Below, one piece after another: positions 8,855 through 20,133 of a stretch of DNA of 64,000 nucleotides. The notes beneath the pieces are model-generated. The model saw only the letters and a list, made by a program, of their open reading frames with translations, was not told the DNA's origin and ran no database searches. A program made the position numbers and the translations under genes. The stretch comes from Pseudarthrobacter sp. NamE2 (GTDB lineage Bacteria; Actinomycetota; Actinomycetes; Actinomycetales; Micrococcaceae), in assembly GCF_005796205.1 (NCBI RefSeq), contig NZ_VAHN01000003.1:62001-126000 (forward strand), in the 5' to 3' direction. How positions within the stretch are numbered: the first letter of the stretch is position 1; the number at the start of each line of letters is the position of its first letter.

Positions 8855-9352
8855 TCAGTGGCTTTCCAGCCAGGCCTGCGCCTGCTTGGCCTGCAGGTTG
8901 AGGGCCTTGGCAACCATCGGCTCGGCAGCATCGGCGATCTTGCCGCCCAGGAACGGTACGGAGGACTTGACCTCGCCTTCAAGCTCAACGCGCGTTCCGC
9001 TGGCCTCGGCCACCAGGCGCTGGACGGCGGTGACGTCCACGGGCGCACCGGCGATCTTGAGGGAGATATTGCTCTGGCGGGACCCGTCGGCGGCGGGGGC
9101 GCTCCAGTTTTCCACCTGCGTCACCTTCAGGTGCTCGCCGACGAACTTGCGGGCAATCTCGGGGAGACGGGTGGTGGGCAGGGTGCGCACCGAGGTGGCG
9201 CTGAAGCCGCCGGCGACGTCGCCGTCAACGGTGAAGGATTCCAGGTTTCCGCCCACCAGCTGGCTGACGTGGCGCTGGAAGTCCTCGTTCACCAGGACAG
9301 CTGCAACGCTGTCTACGGAGTGCGGAAGGGAAGTGGTTGCGCTCAGGGCCAT
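8855..9352 (-). CDS. DUF2505 family protein
   Basis: This 165-residue protein has a START/SRPBCC-like pattern: MALSATTSLPHSVDSVAAVLVNEDFQRHVSQLVGG at the start and an amphipathic C-terminal helix (AEPMVAKALNLQAKQAQAWLESH). It fits DUF2505, a family of soluble proteins with a probable hydrophobic ligand cavity and unknown role. The start has an AGGAGG site 6-7 nt upstream. It forms an operon with the small membrane protein gene downstream. Confidence 0.75.
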   Translation of the reverse strand: MALSATTSLPHSVDSVAAVLVNEDFQRHVSQLVGGNLESFTVDGDVAGGFSATSVRTLPTTRLPEIARKFVGEHLKVTQVENWSAPAADGSRQSNISLKIAGAPVDVTAVQRLVAEASGTRVELEGEVKSSVPFLGGKIADAAEPMVAKALNLQAKQAQAWLESH

Positions 9353-9396
9353 GGATCCTCCTGGGAGATCGGGGAACGGATTTAACTCAAGACATC

Positions 9397-10902
9397 CTAC
9401 GGGGTCGCGGCCTGACGCTCTGCATCGACGAGCTTTTGCGCCGCCCCGGTGATGTTCCGGGCCATTGCCGGGAAGATCAGGCTGTGGAACGGCAGGACCG
9501 CCAGCCAGTACAGGCGCCCGCTGAGCCCTTTGGGGAAAAAGATGGCCCGTTGCCGGTACCTGCTGCCGTTTCCGTCCGGATCCACCGACAGTTCCAGCCA
9601 CGCCCGCCCGGGCGCCTGCATCTCCGCCCGGAGCCGCAGAAGCCTTCCCCGGTCTATGCGCTCCACCCGCCACCAGTCCACCACTTCGCCGGCGGCCAAA
9701 GTATGGGGGTGCCGGCGTCCGCGCAGCAGCCCGGCGCCGCCGGTCAGCTTGTCCAGCCAGCCGCGGACCTGCCAGGCAAGGGGCAGCGAGTACCAGCCGT
9801 TCCGGCCGCCGATGCCCTCGATGACCGTCCACACGTGGTCCGGATCCACGTCCCCGTGGAACGTCCGTTCGTCGATGTACACCTTGTGGCCCGCCCACTC
9901 CGGGTCGCTCGGCAGCGGATCGGATGCCACCCCGGCGTTGGCCCAGGTAGTCTCCACCTGGCCGTCCCGTTCCTTGCCCAGCGCCAGGGCGACGGCTGTC
10001 CGGTAAGGCGTCAACCCGCCGTCGGGCTCTGGAATGTATTGGTCAATGTCATGCTCGCCGGATACGGCGTCATGCTGCAGGGACTGGACCAGGGGGAACG
10101 CCATGGCCAACGGAATGGGCGTGGTCAGGGCCACCCACATGCCGGCGAGCTTGGGGGCGGGGACGGGCAGGGCGAGCACCACGCGGTAGGGGAGGCCGGC
10201 CTCGGCCGCATATTCCTGCATCATCCCGGCGTACGTCAGCACCTGGCGGCAACCGATGTCGAAGGTCCGGTTGACGGGCCCGTCCAGGGAGGCCGCAGCC
10301 ACCAGGTAGTACAGGACGTCCCGGACCGCTATCGCTTCGATCCTGTTCCGCACCCAGCTGGGCGCCGGCATCAGCGGCAGCGTCTCGGCCAGGTGCCGGA
10401 TCATCTCAAAGGACGCCGAGCCGGAGCCGATCACCACCCCTGCCTGGAACACGATGGCATCCAGCGGGCTGTCCAGGAACAGCTGGCCCACGGCTTCCCG
10501 GGACCGCATGTGGGTGGACAGTTCCACGTCCTTGGGGTGCAGGCCGCCCAGGTAGACGATCCTGTGTACCCCGGCGTCGGCCGCGGCCTGGGCGGCTATC
10601 GCGGCCATCCTTTTTTCCTTGGCTTCGAAGCCGGCCCCGGCGGCCATGGAGTGGACCAGATAGTAAAAGACGTCGACGCCGGCCAGCGACTTCCGCAGCG
10701 TGTTGCCGTCGTCGAGGCTGCTTACCACCACCTCCACACTGTCCCGCCACGGCACCCCTGCGATCTTGTCCGGCGAGCGCACCAGCACTTTCACGGTGTG
10801 GCCTGCCTCAAGGAGCCTGGGCACCAGCCGGCCGCCGATGTAACCGGTTGCGCCGGTCACCAGGACTGTTTTCGGGAAGCATTCGGTATTGATTCCGTTC
10901 AT
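9397..10902 (-). CDS. NAD(P)-binding epimerase-like oxidoreductase with DUF2867 domain
   Basis: This 501-residue protein has an N-terminal Rossmann fold (TVLVTGATGYIGGRLVPRLLEAGHTVKVLVRS, residues about 11-45) of the atypical SDR/NmrA type. YYLVHSM and YLGGL motifs follow. A C-terminal DUF2867 domain starts at about residue 310 (contains VIEGIGGRNGWY, WWRVERI and RQRAIFFPKGLSGRLYW). Homologues are annotated as NAD(P)H-binding or epimerase proteins of unknown substrate. It is divergent from mfd, with 202 bp between the start codons. Confidence 0.8.
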   Translation of the reverse strand: MNGINTECFPKTVLVTGATGYIGGRLVPRLLEAGHTVKVLVRSPDKIAGVPWRDSVEVVVSSLDDGNTLRKSLAGVDVFYYLVHSMAAGAGFEAKEKRMAAIAAQAAADAGVHRIVYLGGLHPKDVELSTHMRSREAVGQLFLDSPLDAIVFQAGVVIGSGSASFEMIRHLAETLPLMPAPSWVRNRIEAIAVRDVLYYLVAAASLDGPVNRTFDIGCRQVLTYAGMMQEYAAEAGLPYRVVLALPVPAPKLAGMWVALTTPIPLAMAFPLVQSLQHDAVSGEHDIDQYIPEPDGGLTPYRTAVALALGKERDGQVETTWANAGVASDPLPSDPEWAGHKVYIDERTFHGDVDPDHVWTVIEGIGGRNGWYSLPLAWQVRGWLDKLTGGAGLLRGRRHPHTLAAGEVVDWWRVERIDRGRLLRLRAEMQAPGRAWLELSVDPDGNGSRYRQRAIFFPKGLSGRLYWLAVLPFHSLIFPAMARNITGAAQKLVDAERQAATP

Positions 10903-11104
10903 GCTGGCTCCTGTTCGTCCTGAGCGGTTCGGAGCGGACGCCCGGGTGGACGGCCCTCGGCTGACATGGCGTTGCCCTGCCAGCTTAGGCGCCTGCCCGG
11001 GATGTCAGCGGTGCGGGGTAGGCTGGAGGTTACCCGGGATTCACAGCGAATTTCGGGTTTTCGCGTTGCCTGCGATACCAAAGAACACCCCAGGAGCTTC
11101 TGCC

Positions 11105-14767
<3,663 letters not shown>

Positions 14768-14770
14768 CCG

Positions 14771-15586
14771 GTGATGGGGGGACACCACGCCGCGTCGGGA
14801 GCCGCGGCGTGGGTGGCTGTTGCGTCCACGGGGCCCTACACCCTGGGCTGGTACCCGCTGGATCCCACGGGGATCCTCATCGGCGGAATGGCCACGGCCG
14901 GCACTGCCCTGGTCTGCGACTGGGACCACCGGTCCAGCACGGTGGCGCACTCCCTGCCGCCGCTTTCCAACGCGATTGCGCGGGGCATCGAAAACGCCAG
15001 CGGAGGACACCGCCAGGGCACGCACTCCATCCTGGGTGGCGCTGTTTTTGTGTTCCTTGCCGTGTTGGCGTCCCGGTTCCAGCTGGAGACACCCTGGGGG
15101 CTGCTGTCCGTCGGCGCCGGGCTGCTGTGCATGTTCCTGATCAACATCGCGGCCAAGGCCCTTAAGCTCTTTCCCAAGGCCGGGTTCCTGAGCAACTGGA
15201 TCTTCGCGCTGGTCATGGCAGGACTGGTCACCGTGTACGCACCCGAACAGTGGACGTGGCTGCCCATGTCCATGCTCATCGGTGTTGTGGTGCACATCGT
15301 CGGCGACCTCATCACCACCGGGGGAGTGCCGCTGCTGTGGCCCCTGGTGGTCCGGCCGCCCAGGCTGCTGCGGAAGGTTCCCCTGCTGCGCAACGTCTGG
15401 CGGCCCAACGGGGCGCTGTCCCTGCCGCTCCTCGGCCGGGCCGGCTCCAAGCGTGAATGGCTGGTGCTGATTCCCGTGAGTGCCTACGCGATGGTGGGCC
15501 TGGCCATGGCCGGCTGGTCCATCGCCCAGGGCCAGTGGACGCGCGTGGCGGACGCGGCTGTCGCCTGGACCAGGCTCTGGTTCTAG
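14771..15586 (+). CDS. YdjM/DUF457-type membrane-bound metal-dependent hydrolase
   Basis: A 271-residue integral membrane protein begins 3 nt after mfd. It carries the family motifs CDWDHRSSTVAH and GGHRQGTHSILGG, whose Asp/His residues are thought to bind metal. About five hydrophobic segments follow, and VHIVGDLITTGGVPLLWPL matches the C-terminal motif. YdjM is a LexA-regulated inner-membrane protein in E. coli; the biochemical role is unproven. The start may be GTG 14771 or the adjacent ATG 14774. Linkage to mfd suggests co-transcription. Confidence 0.8.
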   Translation: MMGGHHAASGAAAWVAVASTGPYTLGWYPLDPTGILIGGMATAGTALVCDWDHRSSTVAHSLPPLSNAIARGIENASGGHRQGTHSILGGAVFVFLAVLASRFQLETPWGLLSVGAGLLCMFLINIAAKALKLFPKAGFLSNWIFALVMAGLVTVYAPEQWTWLPMSMLIGVVVHIVGDLITTGGVPLLWPLVVRPPRLLRKVPLLRNVWRPNGALSLPLLGRAGSKREWLVLIPVSAYAMVGLAMAGWSIAQGQWTRVADAAVAWTRLWF

Positions 15587-15596
15587 GAAAATGCAC

Positions 15597-15641
15597 AAGG
15601 CCTCCGGGGCGGTGATCACATCACAGCGCCCCGGGGGCCTT
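15597..15641 (+). terminator. Hairpin terminator after the YdjM-like gene
   Basis: AAGGCC-(t)-CCGGGGCG pairs with CGCCCCGG-(g)-GGCCTT across a 14-nt loop. It starts 11 nt after the stop codon and is followed by a T-rich stretch. Confidence 0.75.
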
Positions 15642-15680
15642 CCTTACTTCTTTACGTCGGCGGTCCCAACTGGGTAGCAG

Positions 15681-15714
15681 CAGCTGCCGTTTTGGGCCGC
15701 CAAGACGGCAGCTG
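15681..15714 (-). terminator. Hairpin terminator after the small membrane protein gene
   Basis: A perfect 10-bp inverted repeat (15681-15690 with 15705-15714) with a 14-nt loop lies 21 nt beyond the stop codon of the minus-strand gene at 15736-15996. Confidence 0.6.
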
Positions 15715-15735
15715 GTGCTCCTTAGCCAGTTGGGG

Positions 15736-15996
15736 TTAGTGCTCGCCCGCGGAGTCCGAGCGGCCAAGAATGGCCTGGGGAATCCAGAAGGCCAGCGCGA
15801 ACAGCACAATGCAGACGGCCATGGGCCAGATGTTGTCCAGGGTGAGGAAGGACAGGGAGTAAACGGCACCGAAGAACAGGGCGATGCAGACCACGAAGGC
15901 GAGGATGCTGGCCCCCAGCTTGTTCTCGTTCTGGGGCGTCTGGACAGGGCCCTCGTTCGGAATGTCCTGGCGGGACGCGTTGATGTTGCTGGACAT
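15736..15996 (-). CDS. Small two-TM membrane protein, unknown function
   Basis: This 86-residue protein has a polar N-terminal 35 residues (NINASRQDIPNEGPVQTPQNENK). Two hydrophobic helices follow (LGASILAFVVCIALFFGAVYSLSF and NIWPMAVCIVLFALAFWIPQ), then a short charged tail. The ATG at 15996 has AGGAGG 7 nt upstream, so the 10-residue extension to 16026 is not used. It lies 54 nt downstream of deoC on the same strand. No family was recognised. Confidence 0.75.
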   Translation of the reverse strand: MSSNINASRQDIPNEGPVQTPQNENKLGASILAFVVCIALFFGAVYSLSFLTLDNIWPMAVCIVLFALAFWIPQAILGRSDSAGEH

Positions 15997-16050
15997 GAAG
16001 TTCCTCCTCAGCCCCGCGGGGCTCAATCTGCGGCGGCGTCCGGCCTGCCG

Positions 16051-16767
16051 TCAGTAGGTCGATGAACCCTGTTCACCCTTGACGATGGCAATGCCGGAGC
16101 TGGCACCAATACGTGTTGCACCTGCAGCAATCATAGCCTGCGCGTCAGCAAGCGACCGCACTCCGCCGGATGCCTTGACGCCCAGGTCCGGCCCTACGGT
16201 TTTGCGCATCAGGGCGATATCTTCAACCGTGGCGCCACCGCCGTTGAAGCCGGTCGAGGTCTTGACGAAGTCGGCGCCCGCTTCCACTGCCGCTTGGCAG
16301 GCGAGGACCTTCTGGCTGTCCGTGAGCAAAGCGGTCTCGATGATCACCTTCAGGATGGCGCCGCTGGAATGGACGGACTCGGCCACCGCCGTGATGTCCT
16401 CGACCAGCGCGCCCTTGTCTTCGGCCCGGGCCGCGGCGATGTTGATGACCATGTCCACCTCGTCCGCGCCGTCAAGCACGGCACCGCGCGCTTCGAAGGC
16501 CTTGACGTCGGTCGGCGTTGCACCAAGGGGAAAACCCACCACCGAGCAGGTGAGGACCCCGGAGCCCTTCAGCACCTTCTTGACGGTCTTGACCCAGACA
16601 GGGTTGACGCACACCGACTTGAAGCCGTACTCCGCAGCTTCCGAGCAGACTTTCAGGACGTCGGCTTCGGACGCCTCGGGCTTGAGCAGGGTGTGGTCGA
16701 TGTAGGAGGCGATGCCCCCGGCAACAGCGGCGGCCGGTTGAACAGAAGGCGTGGCTTCGTTGCTCAT
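16051..16767 (-). CDS. deoC: Deoxyribose-phosphate aldolase
   Basis: This 238-residue class I aldolase cleaves 2-deoxyribose-5-phosphate to glyceraldehyde-3-phosphate and acetaldehyde in nucleoside catabolism. Visible residues are the Schiff-base lysine in DFVKTSTGF (Lys169), the second lysine in GVKASGGVR (Lys198), Asp105 in DEVDMVIN, and an N-terminal [11 protein letters not shown]. The ATG at 16767 is preferred over an upstream frame extension because of GGAGAGG upstream and family length. A purine nucleoside phosphorylase and a phosphomutase from the same catabolic route lie 7-9 kb away. Confidence 0.95.
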   Translation of the reverse strand: MSNEATPSVQPAAAVAGGIASYIDHTLLKPEASEADVLKVCSEAAEYGFKSVCVNPVWVKTVKKVLKGSGVLTCSVVGFPLGATPTDVKAFEARGAVLDGADEVDMVINIAAARAEDKGALVEDITAVAESVHSSGAILKVIIETALLTDSQKVLACQAAVEAGADFVKTSTGFNGGGATVEDIALMRKTVGPDLGVKASGGVRSLADAQAMIAAGATRIGASSGIAIVKGEQGSSTY

Positions 16768-16861
16768 GATGGTCCTCTCCGGGGCCCTGTGGGGCCCGGT
16801 ATGTCCTTGACTCGGTTCGGGAACCATCTTGTCACAGCAGCCGGCCGCCTCCGGGCCAGGA

Positions 16862-17719
16862 CTAGGCGGCCGCCTGCAGGGCCGGTCCGGCGGAGGCCGC
16901 GGCCAGCAGCTGAGTTGCGCATGCTCCGGCAGCGGATGCCGCCGCCACCAGCAGGCCCAGCCGGACGCCGTCGAACGCCGCTGCGTCACCGATAGCCCAG
17001 ATGCCGGGGACGGACGTCCGGAAGTCCTGGCTGATCACGATTCCGCCGTTGGCCGCTGTCCGCAGTCCTGCGCTGGAGGCGAGGCCGTCGCGGGCCACCC
17101 GCTCCTCGGCCAGGACCACCAAGTCGCCGCTCATGCTGCTGCCGTCCTCGAAAATCACGGCGGAGGCGGCGAGCCCGGAGACGGACTGGCCGGGAACGAC
17201 GGCGGCCGGGCGGGCGGTGGTGCGGACGGGCCGGACACCCCGGGCGCGGAGGACCGCTTCGGCCTGGCCCGCTGCCGCGCCGTTGCCCACGAGGATCCCC
17301 AGCGGGCGCCGGCCCAGCTCCCGCGTCACTTCCCCCACGGCCTCGGCGATGCGTGCGGCGTCATCGATGGTGGAGTAGCTCAGGCACTGGGATGCCCCCT
17401 CCACCGGACTGGCAACCGGCGCGGATCCGGTGGCGATCACCAGCTGGTCGTATGCGAACTCCATGCCGTCGGCCGTGGCGACGGTGCGGTTGACGGCGTC
17501 GATGTGGCTGGCCGGCTGGCCGAACCGAACCGAAACCTGGGGGAGCAGCGCCAGTTCCAGCAGTTCTTCGGGCGTGTCATCGCGGTTGCTGAGCATCGTG
17601 ATGCTGCCGGCGAACCGGGCGCGGTCCAGTTGCGTGACCAGGGCCTGGGCGGCCGGGCCGGCGCCGGCGATGACGATGCGGGTGGAGGAGGTGGACGTGG
17701 AGGGTGCCGGAGCGGACAT
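16862..17719 (-). CDS. Small FAD/NAD(P)-dependent oxidoreductase, nitrite-reductase-linked
   Basis: This 285-residue flavoprotein has an FAD-binding [15 protein letters not shown] at residue 14 and [10 protein letters not shown]. It also has an NAD(P)-binding segment ([18 protein letters not shown]) and the FAD motif [16 protein letters not shown]. It resembles the flavin module of NirB but ends after the second FAD motif. It therefore lacks the C-terminal interface domain, BFD cluster and siroheme domain. A GlnR-like promoter (17774-17816) precedes it and it lies next to nnaR, so a role in nitrite or nitrate electron supply is inferred. Confidence 0.78.
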   Translation of the reverse strand: MSAPAPSTSTSSTRIVIAGAGPAAQALVTQLDRARFAGSITMLSNRDDTPEELLELALLPQVSVRFGQPASHIDAVNRTVATADGMEFAYDQLVIATGSAPVASPVEGASQCLSYSTIDDAARIAEAVGEVTRELGRRPLGILVGNGAAAGQAEAVLRARGVRPVRTTARPAAVVPGQSVSGLAASAVIFEDGSSMSGDLVVLAEERVARDGLASSAGLRTAANGGIVISQDFRTSVPGIWAIGDAAAFDGVRLGLLVAAASAAGACATQLLAAASAGPALQAAA

Positions 17720-17773
17720 GTGCTGGCCCTTTCGCTGGCGGCCGCGGAACGGCCGGAACTTCGTGATGAACCC

Positions 17774-17816
17774 AGCGTAGGGAGGCGCTTTTACCGTTGT
17801 GTTTCCCCTCCGTTGC
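17774..17816 (-). promoter_or_regulatory. GlnR-like promoter of the small FAD oxidoreductase
   Basis: Read on the minus strand, the order is GCAAC-n6-GAAAC-n6-GTAAA, then 10 nt, then TACGCT as -10 (17774-17779). The half-sites are at 17812-17816, 17801-17805 and 17790-17794. The 6-nt spacing and the 10-nt gap to the -10 match those at narK, nirB and nirD. The box lies 71-97 nt upstream of the start codon. Confidence 0.62.
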
Positions 17817-17845
17817 CGGTCCGGGAGGGGTGCGTTCGCCAGTTT

Positions 17846-17859
17846 TTACCGGCCGGTAA
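17846..17859. promoter_or_regulatory. 14-bp perfect palindrome between nnaR and the FAD oxidoreductase
   Basis: TTACCGGCCGGTAA is a perfect palindrome within TTTAC-n6-GTAAC, lying 30 bp upstream of the GlnR-like box. The spacing of its ends also fits a two-half-site GlnR box. It could be a GlnR or NnaR site; the sequence alone does not decide. Confidence 0.45.
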
Positions 17860-17933
17860 CAGAACCCGTGACGCGGCTCTCATCCGGCAGGCAGCAGACA
17901 CACGTCCCTTCCGGACCGGGATGCGGAACGGCG

Positions 17934-19082
17934 CTAGACGCGGATGCGGTAGCCCCGTTTGACCACGGTTTCCACCAGGCGTCCGTCCGGCAGCGATGAC
18001 CGCAGCCGGCTGACTGTCATGTCCAATGCATGGACCGAGCCGCGCAGTTCGAGCAGGTCCGAGAGCGATTCCCGGGACAGGACCGCGCCGCCGGCGCCAA
18101 GCAGCGCCCGCAGGAGCAGCAGCGGTGCCGGTGCGAGTTCAACGGGCTGGCCGTCGATGCGCAGGCTGCGCCCCCGGAGCTCGATGTTCCCGGACCGGGT
18201 ATCCAGCCGCCGGACGTGGTTCAGTGCCAGGTGCTCGCACACCAGCCGGATGAGCGCGCCCATGCGGAAGCGTTCCGGGATCAGCGGCGTCACCCCGGCG
18301 TCCAGCAGCGGCTGCGCGGTCACCGGGCCCACCACGGCGGTAGTGACGTTCGTCTTGAGGCTTTCAATGAGCTGCTTGTAGACGCCCATCTCGTGCGCGG
18401 TGCTCCACATGGCGTCGACGGCGGGCGCGCTGGTGAAGGTAAGGACGTCCAGGTTTCCGCTGCAGGCGGCGTCGATGAGCCGCGGAAGCTTGTCCTCGCC
18501 GTCGGGCTTTACCCAGCGGTAGGGCGTGACGGTCAGGACTGTGGCGCCGGACATCCGCAGGCGCTCCAGCTGCCGGACATCGGTGTAGCCGTGCAGCTGC
18601 ACGGCGACCGTCTTGCCGCGGACGCCCTCGGCCAGGATCATGTCCACCAGTGTTGCAGTGGTTTCGTCACTGCTGATTCCGACGTCGGCAAGGCCGGCCG
18701 CGCGCACGGCGCCGCGGGCTTTGGGCCCGCGGACGAACATCCGGCACGAGCCCAGCGTGTCCAGCAGTTCGTCGCCGATGCCGAAGGAGTCGGCGGCCTC
18801 GCACCAGCGCCGCATCCCGTATGCCGTGGTGGCGATGCAGAGGTCCGGCTTGGCGGCGATAATGGCCCGGGTGTCCTCGATGAGGTGCACGTCCTCCTGC
18901 ACGGGCGCGATCTTCAGCGCCGGGGCGTGCAGCACCTCGGCGCCGCGGCGCTCCAGGGCCTCGATCAGGTCCCGCGAGCGCCGGTGGGACGTGACGCCGA
19001 TGCGGAAGCCCTCAAGCGGGGCCTCCGCGGCGTCGGTTGCTTCCTCCGCCTGGGCGGCTTCGGCCGGTGCAAGTGCAGTCAT
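17934..19082 (-). CDS. nnaR: NnaR-type regulator: HemD-like domain fused to winged helix
   Basis: This 382-residue protein has a uroporphyrinogen-III synthase (HemD)-like fold at about residues 25-280 (FRIGVTSHRRSRDLIEALERRG; VLTFTSAPAVDAMW). A C-terminal OmpR-type winged helix covers about 290-382 (LSRESLSDLL, VHALDMTVSRLRSSL, VETVVKRGYRIRV). This combination is the NnaR family, known in Streptomyces and Mycobacterium as a co-activator, with GlnR, of nitrate/nitrite assimilation genes. It is the third gene of nirB-cobA-nnaR. ATG 19082 has AAAGGA upstream; a GTG at 19100 overlaps the cobA stop as GTGA and is a possible alternative. Confidence 0.86.
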   Translation of the reverse strand: MTALAPAEAAQAEEATDAAEAPLEGFRIGVTSHRRSRDLIEALERRGAEVLHAPALKIAPVQEDVHLIEDTRAIIAAKPDLCIATTAYGMRRWCEAADSFGIGDELLDTLGSCRMFVRGPKARGAVRAAGLADVGISSDETTATLVDMILAEGVRGKTVAVQLHGYTDVRQLERLRMSGATVLTVTPYRWVKPDGEDKLPRLIDAACSGNLDVLTFTSAPAVDAMWSTAHEMGVYKQLIESLKTNVTTAVVGPVTAQPLLDAGVTPLIPERFRMGALIRLVCEHLALNHVRRLDTRSGNIELRGRSLRIDGQPVELAPAPLLLLRALLGAGGAVLSRESLSDLLELRGSVHALDMTVSRLRSSLPDGRLVETVVKRGYRIRV

Positions 19083-19096
19083 GGGGGTTAATCCTT

Positions 19097-20131
19097 TCAC
19101 GAACCGAGCAGCGAGGCCGCCAGCCTGTCCAAGTCGGCGGCGGCCTCAGCATGGCCGCGGTTGGCTTCGGCCACCCGGACCACCTCGCCTATGACCAGCA
19201 CGGCCGGGTTGCTGCAGCCGGCGGCGGCGGCGGCGATGGTGCCCAGGCTTGCGATGGTGGTGCGCTGCCCGGGGCGGTAGCCGCGCTCCACCACGGCCAT
19301 GGGCATGTCCGGGTGCATCCCGGCCCGGCGCAGTCCTGCCGCCAGCTGGTGCAGGGTTCCGATGCCCATCAGCACCACGATGGTTCCGCCCAGCCCGGCG
19401 AGGTGCCGGTGCTCCTTTTCCGTGAGCGGCGCATGCCCGGAAACTACGGTGAACATGTGGCTCACTTCGCGGTGCGTGACAGGGATCCCTGCCGCCGCCG
19501 GGACGGAGATGGCGCTGGTGACGCCGGAAACTACGTGGACCTTGACGCCGGCGGCCACGCAGGCCGCCACTTCTTCGCCGCCACGGCCGAAAACGTAGGG
19601 GTCGCCGCCCTTGAGGCGCACCACGTTGTTGCCGGCCAGCGCGCTTTCCACCATGAGCTTTTCGATGTCCGCCTGGCTCACCTTGTGGTGGCCGGGCTTC
19701 TTGCCCACGTCCACCAACTCGGCGGAGGTGAGGGACGGCAGTTCCTGGTACGGAGCGAGCCGGTCGTAGAACACCACGTCGGCATCCCGCAGGGCCTTCA
19801 CGGCGGCGACGGTGAGGAGTTCCGTGGTGCCGGGGCCGCCGCCCACCAGGGTGACATGCCCGGCGGGGCCGGCGGCGGGTTCGGCGGCCACCGGAATCCC
19901 GGACTCCCGGCAGCGGCCAAGGAGGGCGTCCCAGCCGGGCTGGCCGTCGTCGACCGCGGCCACGAGGAACGGCCGTTCGGGCAGCGGTCCGTCATGCGCG
20001 GCACCCTGCGGGGTGCTGAGGCGGTGGACGACGGCGCCCGCGGCTTCGTAGCGGCGCACTGCCTGCCGTGCTGCGGTGTCCGAGCCGGTGACCAGGACCT
20101 CGCGGCCAGTGAGATCAATGCTGAGCTGCAT
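19097..20131 (-). CDS. cobA: Uroporphyrinogen-III C-methyltransferase (SUMT)
   Basis: This 344-residue protein makes precorrin-2 for siroheme, the cofactor of NirB. Its SUMT domain starts near residue 90: VTLVGGGPGTTELLTV, DVVFYDRLA, VRLKGGDPYVFGRGGEE, and GVTSAISVPAAAGIPVTHR. The first 85 residues resemble a shortened CysG-type precorrin-2 dehydrogenase domain. The dinucleotide motif is degraded (VLVTGSDTAARQAV), so oxidation and iron insertion are probably done elsewhere. The start is 2 nt after the nirB stop, indicating translational coupling. Confidence 0.92.
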   Translation of the reverse strand: MQLSIDLTGREVLVTGSDTAARQAVRRYEAAGAVVHRLSTPQGAAHDGPLPERPFLVAAVDDGQPGWDALLGRCRESGIPVAAEPAAGPAGHVTLVGGGPGTTELLTVAAVKALRDADVVFYDRLAPYQELPSLTSAELVDVGKKPGHHKVSQADIEKLMVESALAGNNVVRLKGGDPYVFGRGGEEVAACVAAGVKVHVVSGVTSAISVPAAAGIPVTHREVSHMFTVVSGHAPLTEKEHRHLAGLGGTIVVLMGIGTLHQLAAGLRRAGMHPDMPMAVVERGYRPGQRTTIASLGTIAAAAAGCSNPAVLVIGEVVRVAEANRGHAEAAADLDRLAASLLGS

Positions 20132-20133
20132 GC

